Assembly (NCBI RefSeq): GCF_016894265.1
Contig: NZ_CP069791.1
Span: 992,001-1,056,000, forward strand
From: Corynebacterium tuberculostearicum
GTDB taxonomy: Bacteria > Actinomycetota > Actinomycetes > Mycobacteriales > Mycobacteriaceae
Direction: 5' to 3'
Length of the DNA stretch: 64,000 nucleotides
Numbering within the stretch: the stretch's first letter is position 1; the number at the start of each line of letters is the position of its first letter. The notes beneath the pieces were generated by a model. It saw only the letters and a list, made by a program, of their open reading frames with translations, did no database searches and was not told the DNA's origin. Positions 45,238 through 53,800 of the stretch are shown in pieces. The translations under genes were made by a program, and so were the position numbers.

Positions 45238-46772
45238 TGGCGGACAAGGACAAGGAGACTGAGGACTTCGAAATCGTCGATGCCCTCAAAGAAGGCACCG
45301 ACGGTGGCCCGGTGGAAATCACCGAGTCCGGCCTGACGCTCAACTTGGGCATGGGCAGCGAGGACGAGTACAACGAGGCCGCACCGCAAGAGGTGTCGGC
45401 CGAAGAGCTGCGCGCCCTAGCGGAGGTAGAAGAAGAGCTCAATGAGCGCTGGCCGGAAACCAAGATTGAGCCTTCCCTCGACCGCATCGAGATGCTCATG
45501 GATCTGCTTGGCCACCCTGAGCGTTCTTTCGATGTCATCCACATTGCCGGCACCAACGGCAAGTCCTCTACCGCACGCATGGTGGATTCGCTCCTGCGCG
45601 CCTTCCACCGCCGCGTCGGCCTTGTCACCAGCCCGCACCTGCAGCGCGTCACGGAGCGCATCGGCATCGATGGCCAGCCTATCCACCCGCGCGATTATGT
45701 GCGCATCTGGCACGAGATCAAGCCTTTTGTGGAGATGGTCGATGCCCAGTCGGACGTTCCCATGTCCAAGTTCGAGGTCCTTGTCGGCTTGTCCTATGCC
45801 GCGTTTGCCGACGCTCCCGTGGACGTCGCCGTCGTCGAAGTCGGCCTCGGCGGCCGGTGGGATGCCACCAACGTGGTCAATGCGGATGTCTCCGTCATTA
45901 CCCCGGTGGGCCTGGACCACACGGATTACCTGGGCGATACCCTCGCAGAGATCGCCGGTGAAAAGGCCGGCATTATCAAGCCGCGCGAGGATGCCGATGA
46001 TCCGCTGACGCCCAATGAAAACATCGTGGTTATCGCGGAACAGGACCCTGAGGCAATGCGGGTTATCCTGCAGCAGGCCGTGGACGTGGAGGCGGGCGTC
46101 GCCCGCTCCGGCTCCGAATTTGCTGCCCTCGAGTCCCGCATCGCCGTCGGTGGTCAGCAGGTCAACATCCAGGGCCTTGGCGGCCTGTACGAGGATATTT
46201 TCCTGCCCCTGCACGGCGAGCACCAAGCCAAGAATTCCGCCGTGGCTCTTGCTGCGGTGGAGGCGTTCTTCGGCGCCTCGGCCGGCCACCCGCTGGATGT
46301 TGCGACCGTGCGCAATGGTTTTGCCCAAGCGATTTCACCCGGCCGCCTGGAGCGCGTGCGTACCTCACCAACGACGTTTATTGACGCCGCCCATAACCCC
46401 CACGGCGCCAAGGCCCTCGGTGCTGCGCTGGACCGCGATTTCGACTTCGCCCGCCTCATCGGTGTGCTCTCGATTTTCGCGGATAAGGACGCCACCGGCA
46501 TCCTCACCGCACTCGAGCCTTACCTCACCGAGGTAGTCATCACCCAAAACTCCTCGCCGCGCGCGCTCGATGCCTACGACTTGGCAGAGACCGCCCGCGA
46601 TATCTTTGGCGAGGAGCGATTGTACGTAGCCGATAACCTGCCGGGCGCCTATGCCCAGGCCGTGGAGCTTGCCGAGGAGGCCGAGGTCCAGTCCGGCTCC
46701 GGCATCATCATCACCGGCTCGGTCGTCACCGCTGGTGATGCCCGCGCGATGTTTGGAAAGGAACCTGCATGA
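45237..46772 (+). CDS. folC: Folylpolyglutamate synthase / dihydrofolate synthase
   Basis: 511 residues, Mur-ligase-type enzyme. HIAGTNGKSSTARMVDSLL (~103-121) is the P-loop; GLVTSPHLQRVTERI and GLGGRWDATNV are FolC signatures. DAAHNPHGAKALGAAL (~383) is the Mur C-terminal domain. It adds glutamate to folates. The N-terminal ~85 residues are acidic and unlike the family core, an extension also seen in other corynebacteria. GTG start overlaps the valS stop by 1 nt; the next gene overlaps by 4 nt. Confidence 0.93.
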   Translation: MADKDKETEDFEIVDALKEGTDGGPVEITESGLTLNLGMGSEDEYNEAAPQEVSAEELRALAEVEEELNERWPETKIEPSLDRIEMLMDLLGHPERSFDVIHIAGTNGKSSTARMVDSLLRAFHRRVGLVTSPHLQRVTERIGIDGQPIHPRDYVRIWHEIKPFVEMVDAQSDVPMSKFEVLVGLSYAAFADAPVDVAVVEVGLGGRWDATNVVNADVSVITPVGLDHTDYLGDTLAEIAGEKAGIIKPREDADDPLTPNENIVVIAEQDPEAMRVILQQAVDVEAGVARSGSEFAALESRIAVGGQQVNIQGLGGLYEDIFLPLHGEHQAKNSAVALAAVEAFFGASAGHPLDVATVRNGFAQAISPGRLERVRTSPTTFIDAAHNPHGAKALGAALDRDFDFARLIGVLSIFADKDATGILTALEPYLTEVVITQNSSPRALDAYDLAETARDIFGEERLYVADNLPGAYAQAVELAEEAEVQSGSGIIITGSVVTAGDARAMFGKEPA

Positions 46773-47281
46773 GCCGCGATACTCACCACCCGCGCGGAGA
46801 GCACCAGCCTCGCCCGCCCCGCCGCACCCGGGGCCGTGGCCGCGAAGAACAGATCCCGGAAAGCGAGATCGGCCCCCTCGGCATGGGCCAAGCCCCAGTC
46901 AAGGACCCGCTCAAAAGCTTCAACGGGATGGTCATTGCCAGCTCCCTGACCATGGAGGCGCTCGCCTTATCCTTCGCACTGCCGATGCTGTACAAGCTCT
47001 ATGACGGCACCTTGTGGACCCCCTTTAACTACGGCTTTGTCATCGCCGCAGTGGTATTCCACCTCGTGATGATCGCATTCATGAATAAGAAGTGGGCGCT
47101 GTCCGTCATTGTGTGGGCACAGCTGTTGTGCGTCATTGTGGGCTTTATGGTCCACTGGGCCGTGGCCGCCATCTTCATCATCTTTGGCATGGAGTGGCTG
47201 CTGGCCGTCTACCTGCGCAGCAACCTCATCGCCCGCATGAAGCGCGGATACCTCACCACGCAGCACCTCAACGAGAAATAA
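46769..47281 (+). CDS. DUF4233 membrane protein
   Basis: 170 residues. A charged Arg/Pro-rich N-terminus (~1-45) is followed by four membrane helices (~52-75, 85-105, 110-130, 132-155), with GMEWLLAVYLRSNL near the end, as in the actinobacterial DUF4233 family that sits between folC and ndk. It overlaps folC by ATGA, so it is translationally coupled. Function unknown; the constant link to folC/ndk is notable. Confidence 0.87.
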   Translation: MSRDTHHPRGEHQPRPPRRTRGRGREEQIPESEIGPLGMGQAPVKDPLKSFNGMVIASSLTMEALALSFALPMLYKLYDGTLWTPFNYGFVIAAVVFHLVMIAFMNKKWALSVIVWAQLLCVIVGFMVHWAVAAIFIIFGMEWLLAVYLRSNLIARMKRGYLTTQHLNEK

Positions 47282-47328
47282 GTCTCGATACCTCCGGCGG
47301 GTGGGGCAGACGCGATAGACTAGCGCCC

Positions 47329-47640
47329 ATGCGCACTCTCTATCTCGTCCTTGCCGCACTCGCTTGCATCGCCGCGGTGGTAGCCCGCGCCGCTACGGGA
47401 ACGCCGTGGCTACCGCTAGTTGCCCTCATCATTGGCGGCGTTTTTCTGGTTTTGGCCCTGCGGAGCAACTTCGAACCGGCCAAAGAAGCCACCTTCGAGG
47501 ATTTGGACAAGGAACAGCGCGCTGAGCTGCAACGCCTGCTGGCCAATGGCCAGTTTGGCGCCGCAGTAGGCCAAGTGCGCCTGTGGTTTCGGGGCACCTC
47601 GCAGGAGCGTGCCGAAGAGATAGTTAAACAACTCGCATAG
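47329..47640 (+). CDS. Small membrane protein, hypothetical
   Basis: 103 residues with two hydrophobic helices (~3-22 and 26-46) and a soluble helical tail ([31 protein letters not shown]). No family recognised. TAGACT (47316-47321) stands 7 nt before the ATG, so it is a separate leaderless gene rather than a continuation of DUF4233. It lies before ndk in the same order as in other corynebacteria. Confidence 0.75.
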   Translation: MRTLYLVLAALACIAAVVARAATGTPWLPLVALIIGGVFLVLALRSNFEPAKEATFEDLDKEQRAELQRLLANGQFGAAVGQVRLWFRGTSQERAEEIVKQLA

Positions 47641-47719
47641 CCCTGGGCCCCCATACTTTTACCCCAAAGGAATACCCCAGCGCGCGACGCATGCGTGCGG
47701 TTTCGGTACAGTGTGGGGC

Positions 47720-48130
47720 ATGACTGAACGTACACTGATTCTCATCAAGCCGGACGGCGTAAAGAACGGCCACGTAGGCGAAATCATCTCCCGCATCGAG
47801 CGCAAGGGCCTGAAGCTGGCCGAACTCGATCTGCGCGTTGCTGACCGCGAGACCGCGGAGAAGCACTACGAGGAGCACAAGGATAAGCCATTCTTTGGTG
47901 ACCTCGTCGAGTTCATCACCTCCGCACCGCTTATCGCTGGTGTTGTCGAGGGCGAGCGCGCCATCGAGGCTTGGCGCCAGCTGGCCGGTGGCACCGACCC
48001 AGTTTCCAAGGCTACCCCGGGCAGCATCCGCGGCGACTTCGCTCTGACCGTTGGCGAGAACATCGTGCACGGCTCCGACTCCCCTGAGTCTGCAGAGCGC
48101 GAGATCGCTATCTGGTTCCCGAACCTTTAA
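47720..48130 (+). CDS. ndk: Nucleoside diphosphate kinase
   Basis: 136 residues, a typical Ndk length. [23 protein letters not shown] is the N-terminal signature, and the catalytic His lies in [20 protein letters not shown] (~116). It transfers phosphate between NTPs and NDPs and keeps dNTP pools balanced. TACAGT (47707-47712) is 7 nt before the ATG, which suggests a leaderless transcript. A strong terminator follows. Confidence 0.97.
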   Translation: MTERTLILIKPDGVKNGHVGEIISRIERKGLKLAELDLRVADRETAEKHYEEHKDKPFFGDLVEFITSAPLIAGVVEGERAIEAWRQLAGGTDPVSKATPGSIRGDFALTVGENIVHGSDSPESAEREIAIWFPNL

Positions 48131-48156
48131 ACGTCTGCGCACTTAGCGCATCGTTC

Positions 48157-48190
48157 AGCCCGAGCCTGTAGGCTCGGGCTTTATTTATTG
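48157..48190 (+). terminator. Terminator after ndk
   Basis: AGCCCGAGCC (48157-48166), 4-nt loop, GGCTCGGGCT (48171-48180), then TTATTTATT. Textbook intrinsic terminator. Confidence 0.93.
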
Positions 48191-48399
48191 CTTGACCCAT
48201 AAGCCCAAGCGGAGAGCCGCATACCGAGTATCCAGCCCTACCCTGAATAAGTATTGAAGCGGCAAAGCCGCAAATACGTAAAGAGGCAGAAATTGAGCAG
48301 GGTTTTGTTCCGGAGGTTGAAGGTGCTTAACGCGGCAGATCATTGCTGAGGGTATTGCACGCGAGGTCATTCACTTCGCAGACTAGGACTGGAGTTCTC
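48191..48399. other. Gene-free region between ndk and arsR
   Basis: 209 bp. The plus strand can encode a short peptide IEAAKPQIRKEAEIEQGFV-type segment (about 48252-48330), but it has no start codon with a ribosome site and the frame is closed upstream by TGA. It could be a fragment of a decayed gene; no family is recognised. Confidence 0.35.
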
Positions 48400-48750
48400 C
48401 TAATCGAAGGAGAGTAACTGGCGCAGTGTGCGGAAGGCTTCCTTTTGCACTCGATGGGTAACGGTACGGCCCGATTGTTGCTTGATTAAAAGACCGGATT
48501 CCCTCAACTTGCCGAGGTGATGAGATACCGTCGGTTGGCTAAGGCCGGAAAGCGCGGTCAACTCCGTAACACTCATCGGGCCGCAGCCCTCGTCGCACAA
48601 TATGGATAGCAGGCGCAGGCGGGCTGGGTCAGCAAGTACTTTAAATTGCTGGGAAAAGCGGAGGGAGTCGCCCTGGCTGAGCGGGCCACTGCTCAGGGAG
48701 CAGCACTGTGCATCCGGGGTGTTATCGGCATTGCTAGGGGAGGAGTCCAT
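48400..48750 (-). CDS. arsR: ArsR-family arsenite-responsive repressor
   Basis: 116 residues with the ArsR winged helix VTELTALSGLSQPTVSHHLGKLRESGLL (~58-85). Cys16-Cys17 near the N-terminus and Cys in ILCDEGCG (~52) match the C. glutamicum-type As(III) site, which uses an N-terminal Cys pair plus a Cys of helix alpha-3, unlike the CxC site of E. coli ArsR. AGTATA on the plus strand at 48757-48762 gives a minus-strand -10 TATACT 6 nt before the ATG, so the mRNA is probably leaderless. Divergent from acr3, with an operator-like dyad between. Confidence 0.9.
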   Translation of the reverse strand: MDSSPSNADNTPDAQCCSLSSGPLSQGDSLRFSQQFKVLADPARLRLLSILCDEGCGPMSVTELTALSGLSQPTVSHHLGKLRESGLLIKQQSGRTVTHRVQKEAFRTLRQLLSFD

Positions 48751-48785
48751 GCATACAGTATAAGGAGCCTTCCTCCCACTCCGTT

Positions 48786-48805
48786 ATATTGACGAGTATC
48801 AATAT
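48786..48805. promoter_or_regulatory. ArsR operator dyad
   Basis: ATATTGA (48786-48792), six bases, TCAATAT (48799-48805) is a perfect 7-bp inverted repeat between arsR and the efflux gene, the usual place and pattern (ATnTTGA-type) for ArsR binding. Confidence 0.65.
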
Positions 48806-48858
48806 GGGTGATTAAAGTACTGCTCGAAAGTTGAATTCCTCGTCGCACAAGGAGAGCC

Positions 48859-49923
48859 ATGGCCGTTACGCAACGCCCAAAGTTGTCATTTCTCGATAGA
48901 TTCCTTCCCGTTTGGATCATCATGGCCATGGCTGTGGGGCTATTGATCGGACACTTCCTGCCAGGCATTGGAGAAGCACTGTCTGCTCTAGAGGTTGGCG
49001 GCATTTCTCTTCCAATCGCGCTGGGCCTGCTAGTTATGATGTATCCGCCCTTGGCTAAAGTCCGCTATGAAAAGACCCGAGATATTGCTGCCGATGGCCG
49101 GTTGATGGTGGTATCGATTGTGTTGAATTGGCTGGTGGGGCCTGCATTGATGTTCACCCTGGCGTGGATATTTCTTGCCGATCAGCCAGAGCTGCGAACC
49201 GGCCTGATTATCGTTGGGCTAGCCCGTTGTATCGCAATGGTCCTAGTATGGTCCGATCTCTCCTGCGCCGATCGGGAGGCCACCGCCGTTCTTGTCGCCA
49301 TAAACTCTGTATTCCAGGTAGCCATGTTCGGTGTGCTGGGATGGTTCTATTTGCAGATTTTGCCAGGGTGGTTGGGGCTAGATACCACCTCTGCTGATTT
49401 CTCTTTCTGGTCTATCGTCACCGCGGTTCTCGTATTTTTGGGAGTCCCCCTGCTGCTTGGTGTGCTCTCACGGGTCTGGGGTGAGAAAGTCAAAGGCCGC
49501 GAATGGTTTGAAAACCGCTTCCTTCCGGCTGTTTCTCCCTTGGCGATGATCGGCTTGCTCTATACCATTGTGTTGCTATTCTCCCTGCAGGGAGAACAGT
49601 TGGTAGCGCAGCCCACGGCGGTGATCAAGGTTGCGATTCCGTTGGTCATCTACTTTGTTGGAATGTTTTTCCTAGCTTTGGGTGTGGCAAAGCTCGTGGA
49701 AATGAACTACGCGCAATCCGCTTCCGTTGCGTTTACCGCAGCTGGTAATAATTTCGAACTAGCCATCGCGGTTTCCATTGGCACTTTTGGGGCGGCGTCG
49801 GCACAGGCTCTCGCCGGTACCATCGGGCCGCTTATTGAGATTCCGGTGCTCGTGGGACTTGTGTATGTGATGCTCTGGATAGGGCCGAAGCTTTTCCCTG
49901 GAGACAAAAGCTTGCCAAATTAA
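48859..49923 (+). CDS. acr3: Arsenite efflux transporter, ACR3 family
   Basis: 354 residues and ten membrane segments in the bile/arsenite/riboflavin (BART) fold. GLARCIAMVLVWSDLSCADREATA contains the conserved Cys of ACR3 (the one needed for As(III) transport), followed by PLLLGVL and the C-terminal AGNNFELAIAVSIGTFG motif. It expels arsenite using the proton gradient. AAGGAGAG precedes the ATG. No arsenate reductase gene is present in the window. Confidence 0.93.
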   Translation: MAVTQRPKLSFLDRFLPVWIIMAMAVGLLIGHFLPGIGEALSALEVGGISLPIALGLLVMMYPPLAKVRYEKTRDIAADGRLMVVSIVLNWLVGPALMFTLAWIFLADQPELRTGLIIVGLARCIAMVLVWSDLSCADREATAVLVAINSVFQVAMFGVLGWFYLQILPGWLGLDTTSADFSFWSIVTAVLVFLGVPLLLGVLSRVWGEKVKGREWFENRFLPAVSPLAMIGLLYTIVLLFSLQGEQLVAQPTAVIKVAIPLVIYFVGMFFLALGVAKLVEMNYAQSASVAFTAAGNNFELAIAVSIGTFGAASAQALAGTIGPLIEIPVLVGLVYVMLWIGPKLFPGDKSLPN

Positions 49924-50687
49924 CGCCGGCCCACTTGATACAAACAGCGCACCCCAGTCGGCGTGATGGTGATGGTCCACTTTGCGGGCGCGGTGCGCAG
50001 GCCCATTCGGCTCAGCTTCACCAGGTCCGCCTTTGCCAAAGCATCGAGGTGCTCGCATAGAGGGTCGAGGTCTACCCGCATGAACCTCGAGAGGGCAGTG
50101 GAATTAATCGTGTTTCCCTGCACCGCGCCGGCGGCGACGAGGGCGGTGAGGATGTCCGAGTGGGCGTCGGAAAGCTGCAAGCGAGCCTCCGTAACCCCGT
50201 CGAGCGGGTCCTTTTGCAGGATCTTCTTAATGCGGCGCCGGCCGATGCGGAAGGACTGGGAAAACATGCCCCATATACCCAGCGGCAAGCCAAAGGCCCA
50301 CCATGCCCCGGACAGCATCCCGGCAACGGGCGGTGCCAGCTCAATCTCTGGAAGAAGGTCGGCCGCGCTCAGTGGAGCCATGACCAACGGCGCAGCGATC
50401 GGGATAAACGGCGCGATATAGGCAATCGTGGGATAGTCGCCATCGCGGAACTCCTCTTGCGCAGCGTTGATGCCGCGCGGGTAATTGCGGATGAGGTGCA
50501 CCAACCCCAGCACCGCAAAGACGGCAAAAACACCGGCTCCCATCAACATATAATCCACGCCTGTGTTGGCGAAGCCAATGGCAAAGCCGGTCGGCACGCC
50601 AAAGTAGAGCGCCGAGCGCACCGGGACTTCATTGCGCTGCCGATGCTGCGCCAGTTCGCGGGCGGGGATTCGTGTTAGTTCTGCCAC
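49920..50687 (-). CDS. Membrane protein with C-terminal winged-helix domain
   Basis: 255 residues from the GTG at 50687. Two adjacent hydrophobic segments lie near the N-terminus (~20-60, GFAIGFANTGVDYMLMGAGVFAVFAVLGLVH), with two more around ~90-150 (PFIPIAAPLVMAPL, GMLSGAWWAFGLPLGIWGMF). After ~165 the protein is soluble: LQLSDAHSDILTALVAAGAVQGNTINSTALSRFMRVDLDPLCEHLDALAKADLV reads like a helix-turn-helix, followed by a beta hairpin (AKWTITITPTGVRCLYQV). No family recognised. It overlaps the end of acr3 by 4 bp on the opposite strand. A longer frame from 50783 would overlap the RNase E leader. Confidence 0.68.
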   Translation of the reverse strand: MAELTRIPARELAQHRQRNEVPVRSALYFGVPTGFAIGFANTGVDYMLMGAGVFAVFAVLGLVHLIRNYPRGINAAQEEFRDGDYPTIAYIAPFIPIAAPLVMAPLSAADLLPEIELAPPVAGMLSGAWWAFGLPLGIWGMFSQSFRIGRRRIKKILQKDPLDGVTEARLQLSDAHSDILTALVAAGAVQGNTINSTALSRFMRVDLDPLCEHLDALAKADLVKLSRMGLRTAPAKWTITITPTGVRCLYQVGRR

Positions 50688-50890
50688 CCCGCCAACATAA
50701 CACCGCCTGCCAGCTTGCCCGCGGTTCTGTGACACAATGGGGGATAGCGCGTACGAGACGCGGCATAACTTCATATCCCACAAACTTTTTTAGCGCGCAC
50801 TATGCCTCGTGCGGCGGCGGTACGGTCTTCGGCCGTGCCTGCGCCCGAGGCCGCGCCAAATACAGACGATGTACAGGAGTAAGCCCGAAC

Positions 50891-53800
50891 ATGGTGGCAC
50901 AGAACTCTCAAGAAACAACTGAAAGCCTCAAGGCAGCGGCGTCTTTGGCCCAGAACCTGGACCGTAGCCAACTAAAGGACAAGACCCGCGTGTATTCCCT
51001 GGCCAAGCAGCTGGGGCTTTCCTCGCGCGAGCTGGTGGCACAGCTCAAAGACATGGGCCTGAAAAAGAGCGCGCAAAGCTCCCTTTCCCGCGAGGAAGCA
51101 GGCCAGGTGCTGGATACCGTAGCGAACGCCGCCGCGGTTGCCGACGCCCCCGCAACCTCCCCCGAAGCTTCCACTCAAGCACCGGCTGAAGAGGCCAAGG
51201 GCGAGGCCGCCGCACAATCGGAAGAGAACGCGGACGAGGATAAGGAAAAGAAGCCGGCTAAGAAGCGCACCAAGCGCGCCCGCAAGGCCACCCGTAAGTC
51301 CGCTGCCGTGGAACCCGAAGAGCCGGCCGATGCCGCCGAGCCAGGGGAGGGGGAGCAGTCCGCGGAAGATGAAGAACACCTGCGCCACCGCGTGCGCAAG
51401 AACGTGGACAATGAGATTTCCCAGATCGAAGACAAGGTAGAGGCATCGCTTGCCCAGGCCGCAGCCGAAACTGGCGCAGCGGCCGAGGGGCCTGAGGACG
51501 CGGAAGCGGCGGAACCCGAAGCGGCAGAAGCCACGGATGAGGCGGACGAAGCACCGGCTAGCGCGCTTGATACCGGAACGGTTGATGCAGCGAAGCTGCA
51601 CGAGGTGTTGGCTGAAGCCGGTGAAGATTTCGAGGATGACTACTACGCCCCGCACATCGTCCCGCGCGCCGAGTCCGAGGAAGACTCCGACCACTATGAC
51701 TTTGCGCCTATCTTCATGGCCCCGCAGCAGGACGAGGCAGGGGCATTCGCACCGGCTGTAGATGCAGCGGAGGAGGACTTCTCTGCAGACGACTCCGCAC
51801 GCGACGACGATGAGGGCGCTGCCGATTCCGCCGAAGATAGCCGCGAGCACTCCGGCTCCGGCTCCGACCGCGGTTCCGGAAAGTCTGAGGGCCGCCGCCG
51901 TGGGCGCCGTGGCGCATCCCGTGGACGCGGCGCCGGTGCAAAGCGCGAAGAGCAGGCAGGCGAGCCCGAGCACATTGAAGAGCCGAAGGCCATCCGTGGC
52001 TCCACGCGCATCGAGGCTCAAAAGCGCCGTCGTGCCGAGCTGCGCGAAAAGGGCCGCACCCGCCAGCACATCGTCTCCCAAGCGGAGTTCCTTGCCCGCC
52101 GCGAAGCCGTGGAGCGCACCATGGTGGTGCGCGATAAGGAGCGCGAGGACGGAGCCGGCATCATCACCCAGGTGGGCGTGTTAGAAGATGACTTGTTGGT
52201 CGAGCACTTCGTGACCACCGAGTCCCAGGCCTCGCTCATTGGCAATATCTACTTGGGCCGCGTCCAAAACGTGCTGCCGTCCATGGAGGCGGCCTTCGTG
52301 GATATCGGACAGGGCCGAAACGGCGTGCTCTACGCTGGTGAAATCGACTGGCGCAAGACCAAGCTGCACGGGCGCGCCCGCAAGGTAGAAAACGCCCTGA
52401 AGTCTGGTGACCAGGTGCTGGTGCAGGTGGCCAAGGATCCCATCGGTCACAAGGGCGCGCGGCTTACCACTCAGATTTCCCTTGCTGGTCGCTACCTGGT
52501 CTACGTACCAGGTGGGCGCAGCGCCGGCATTTCCCGCAAGCTGCCCGCTCCGGAGCGCAAGCGCTTAAAGGATATCCTCGGCCGCGTGGTTCCAGGCGAT
52601 GGCGGCGCGATTATCCGCACCGCCGCCGAAAACGTCCCAGAAGAGGCAATCGCCACCGACGTCAACCGCCTGCACAGCCGGTGGGAGGACATCGTGGCAC
52701 ACGCTAAGAAGGAAAAGTCCTCCAAGGGCGCTAAGCCGGTGACCATGTATGAAGAGCCCAATATGCTCATCAAGGTGGTGCGCGATCTCTTCAACGAGGA
52801 CTTCACCGAGCTCATCGTCGATGGCAAGCGTTCCTTCAATACCGTCCGCGCCTATGTAGATTCCATGGCGCCGGACCTTGCGGACCGTGTGGTGCGCTAC
52901 CGCGCCAAGGACCACGGCGGGCAGGATGCCTTCGAGGCTTACCGCATTGATGAGCAGCTGCATAAGGCGCTCTCGCGCAAGGTATGGTTGCCTTCCGGCG
53001 GCACGTTGGTCATCGACCGCACCGAGGCCATGACCGTCATCGATGTCAATACCGGCAAGTTCACCGGTTCCGGCGGCAATCTGGAAGAAACCGTTACCCG
53101 CAATAACCTCGAGGCGGCCGAAGAAATCGTGCGCCAGATGCGCCTGCGCGATCTCGGCGGCATGATCGTCGTGGACTTTATCGATATGGTCCTGCCAGAA
53201 AACCAGGATCTGGTGCTGCGCCGCCTGAAGGAAGCCTTGGGCCGCGATCGCACCCGCCACCAGGTCTCCGAGGTCACCTCGCTGGGTCTGGTGCAGATGA
53301 CCCGCAAGCGCCTGGGCACCGGCCTGGTGGAGACCTTCTCCACCGAGTGCGAGTGCTGCAACGGTCGCGGCATTATCATTCACCAGTATCCGGTGGACGA
53401 GGCCGAGGACGATCAGCGCTCCAAGCATTCTGGCCGCAAGTCCAAGGCGCACAAGAAGCACCACCACGATCCGCAGCAGCACCCGACTGCGGTGGCGATG
53501 CAGAAGCACGAGCTTGACGACGCCCCCGAAAGCTCCTCCAAGCCCAAGCGCTTCAAGAAAACCCAAGCACCGGTCTACGGTACCGAGAATGATGAGGCCG
53601 CACGGGATTCTGCCAAGACGTCGTTGGAAGACCTCGTAGCAAACGTCGTTGTGGACGAGCGAGGTCCGGCTCAGTCGCAGGCCGAATCGGAAGAGCACAA
53701 CGGAGACCACGACCGCAGTAAGGAGCGCGGGCGTAGACGCGGTCGCCGCCGCGTTCGCAAGCAGACTCAGACTGAAGTGTCTGATATCGAGGCCATCGCG

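Noticed and set aside
50672..50890. N-terminal extension of RNase E/G
   Set aside because: The 73 extra codons overlap the divergent GTG start at 50687, look random, and the family-like start at 50891 has AGGAG upstream.
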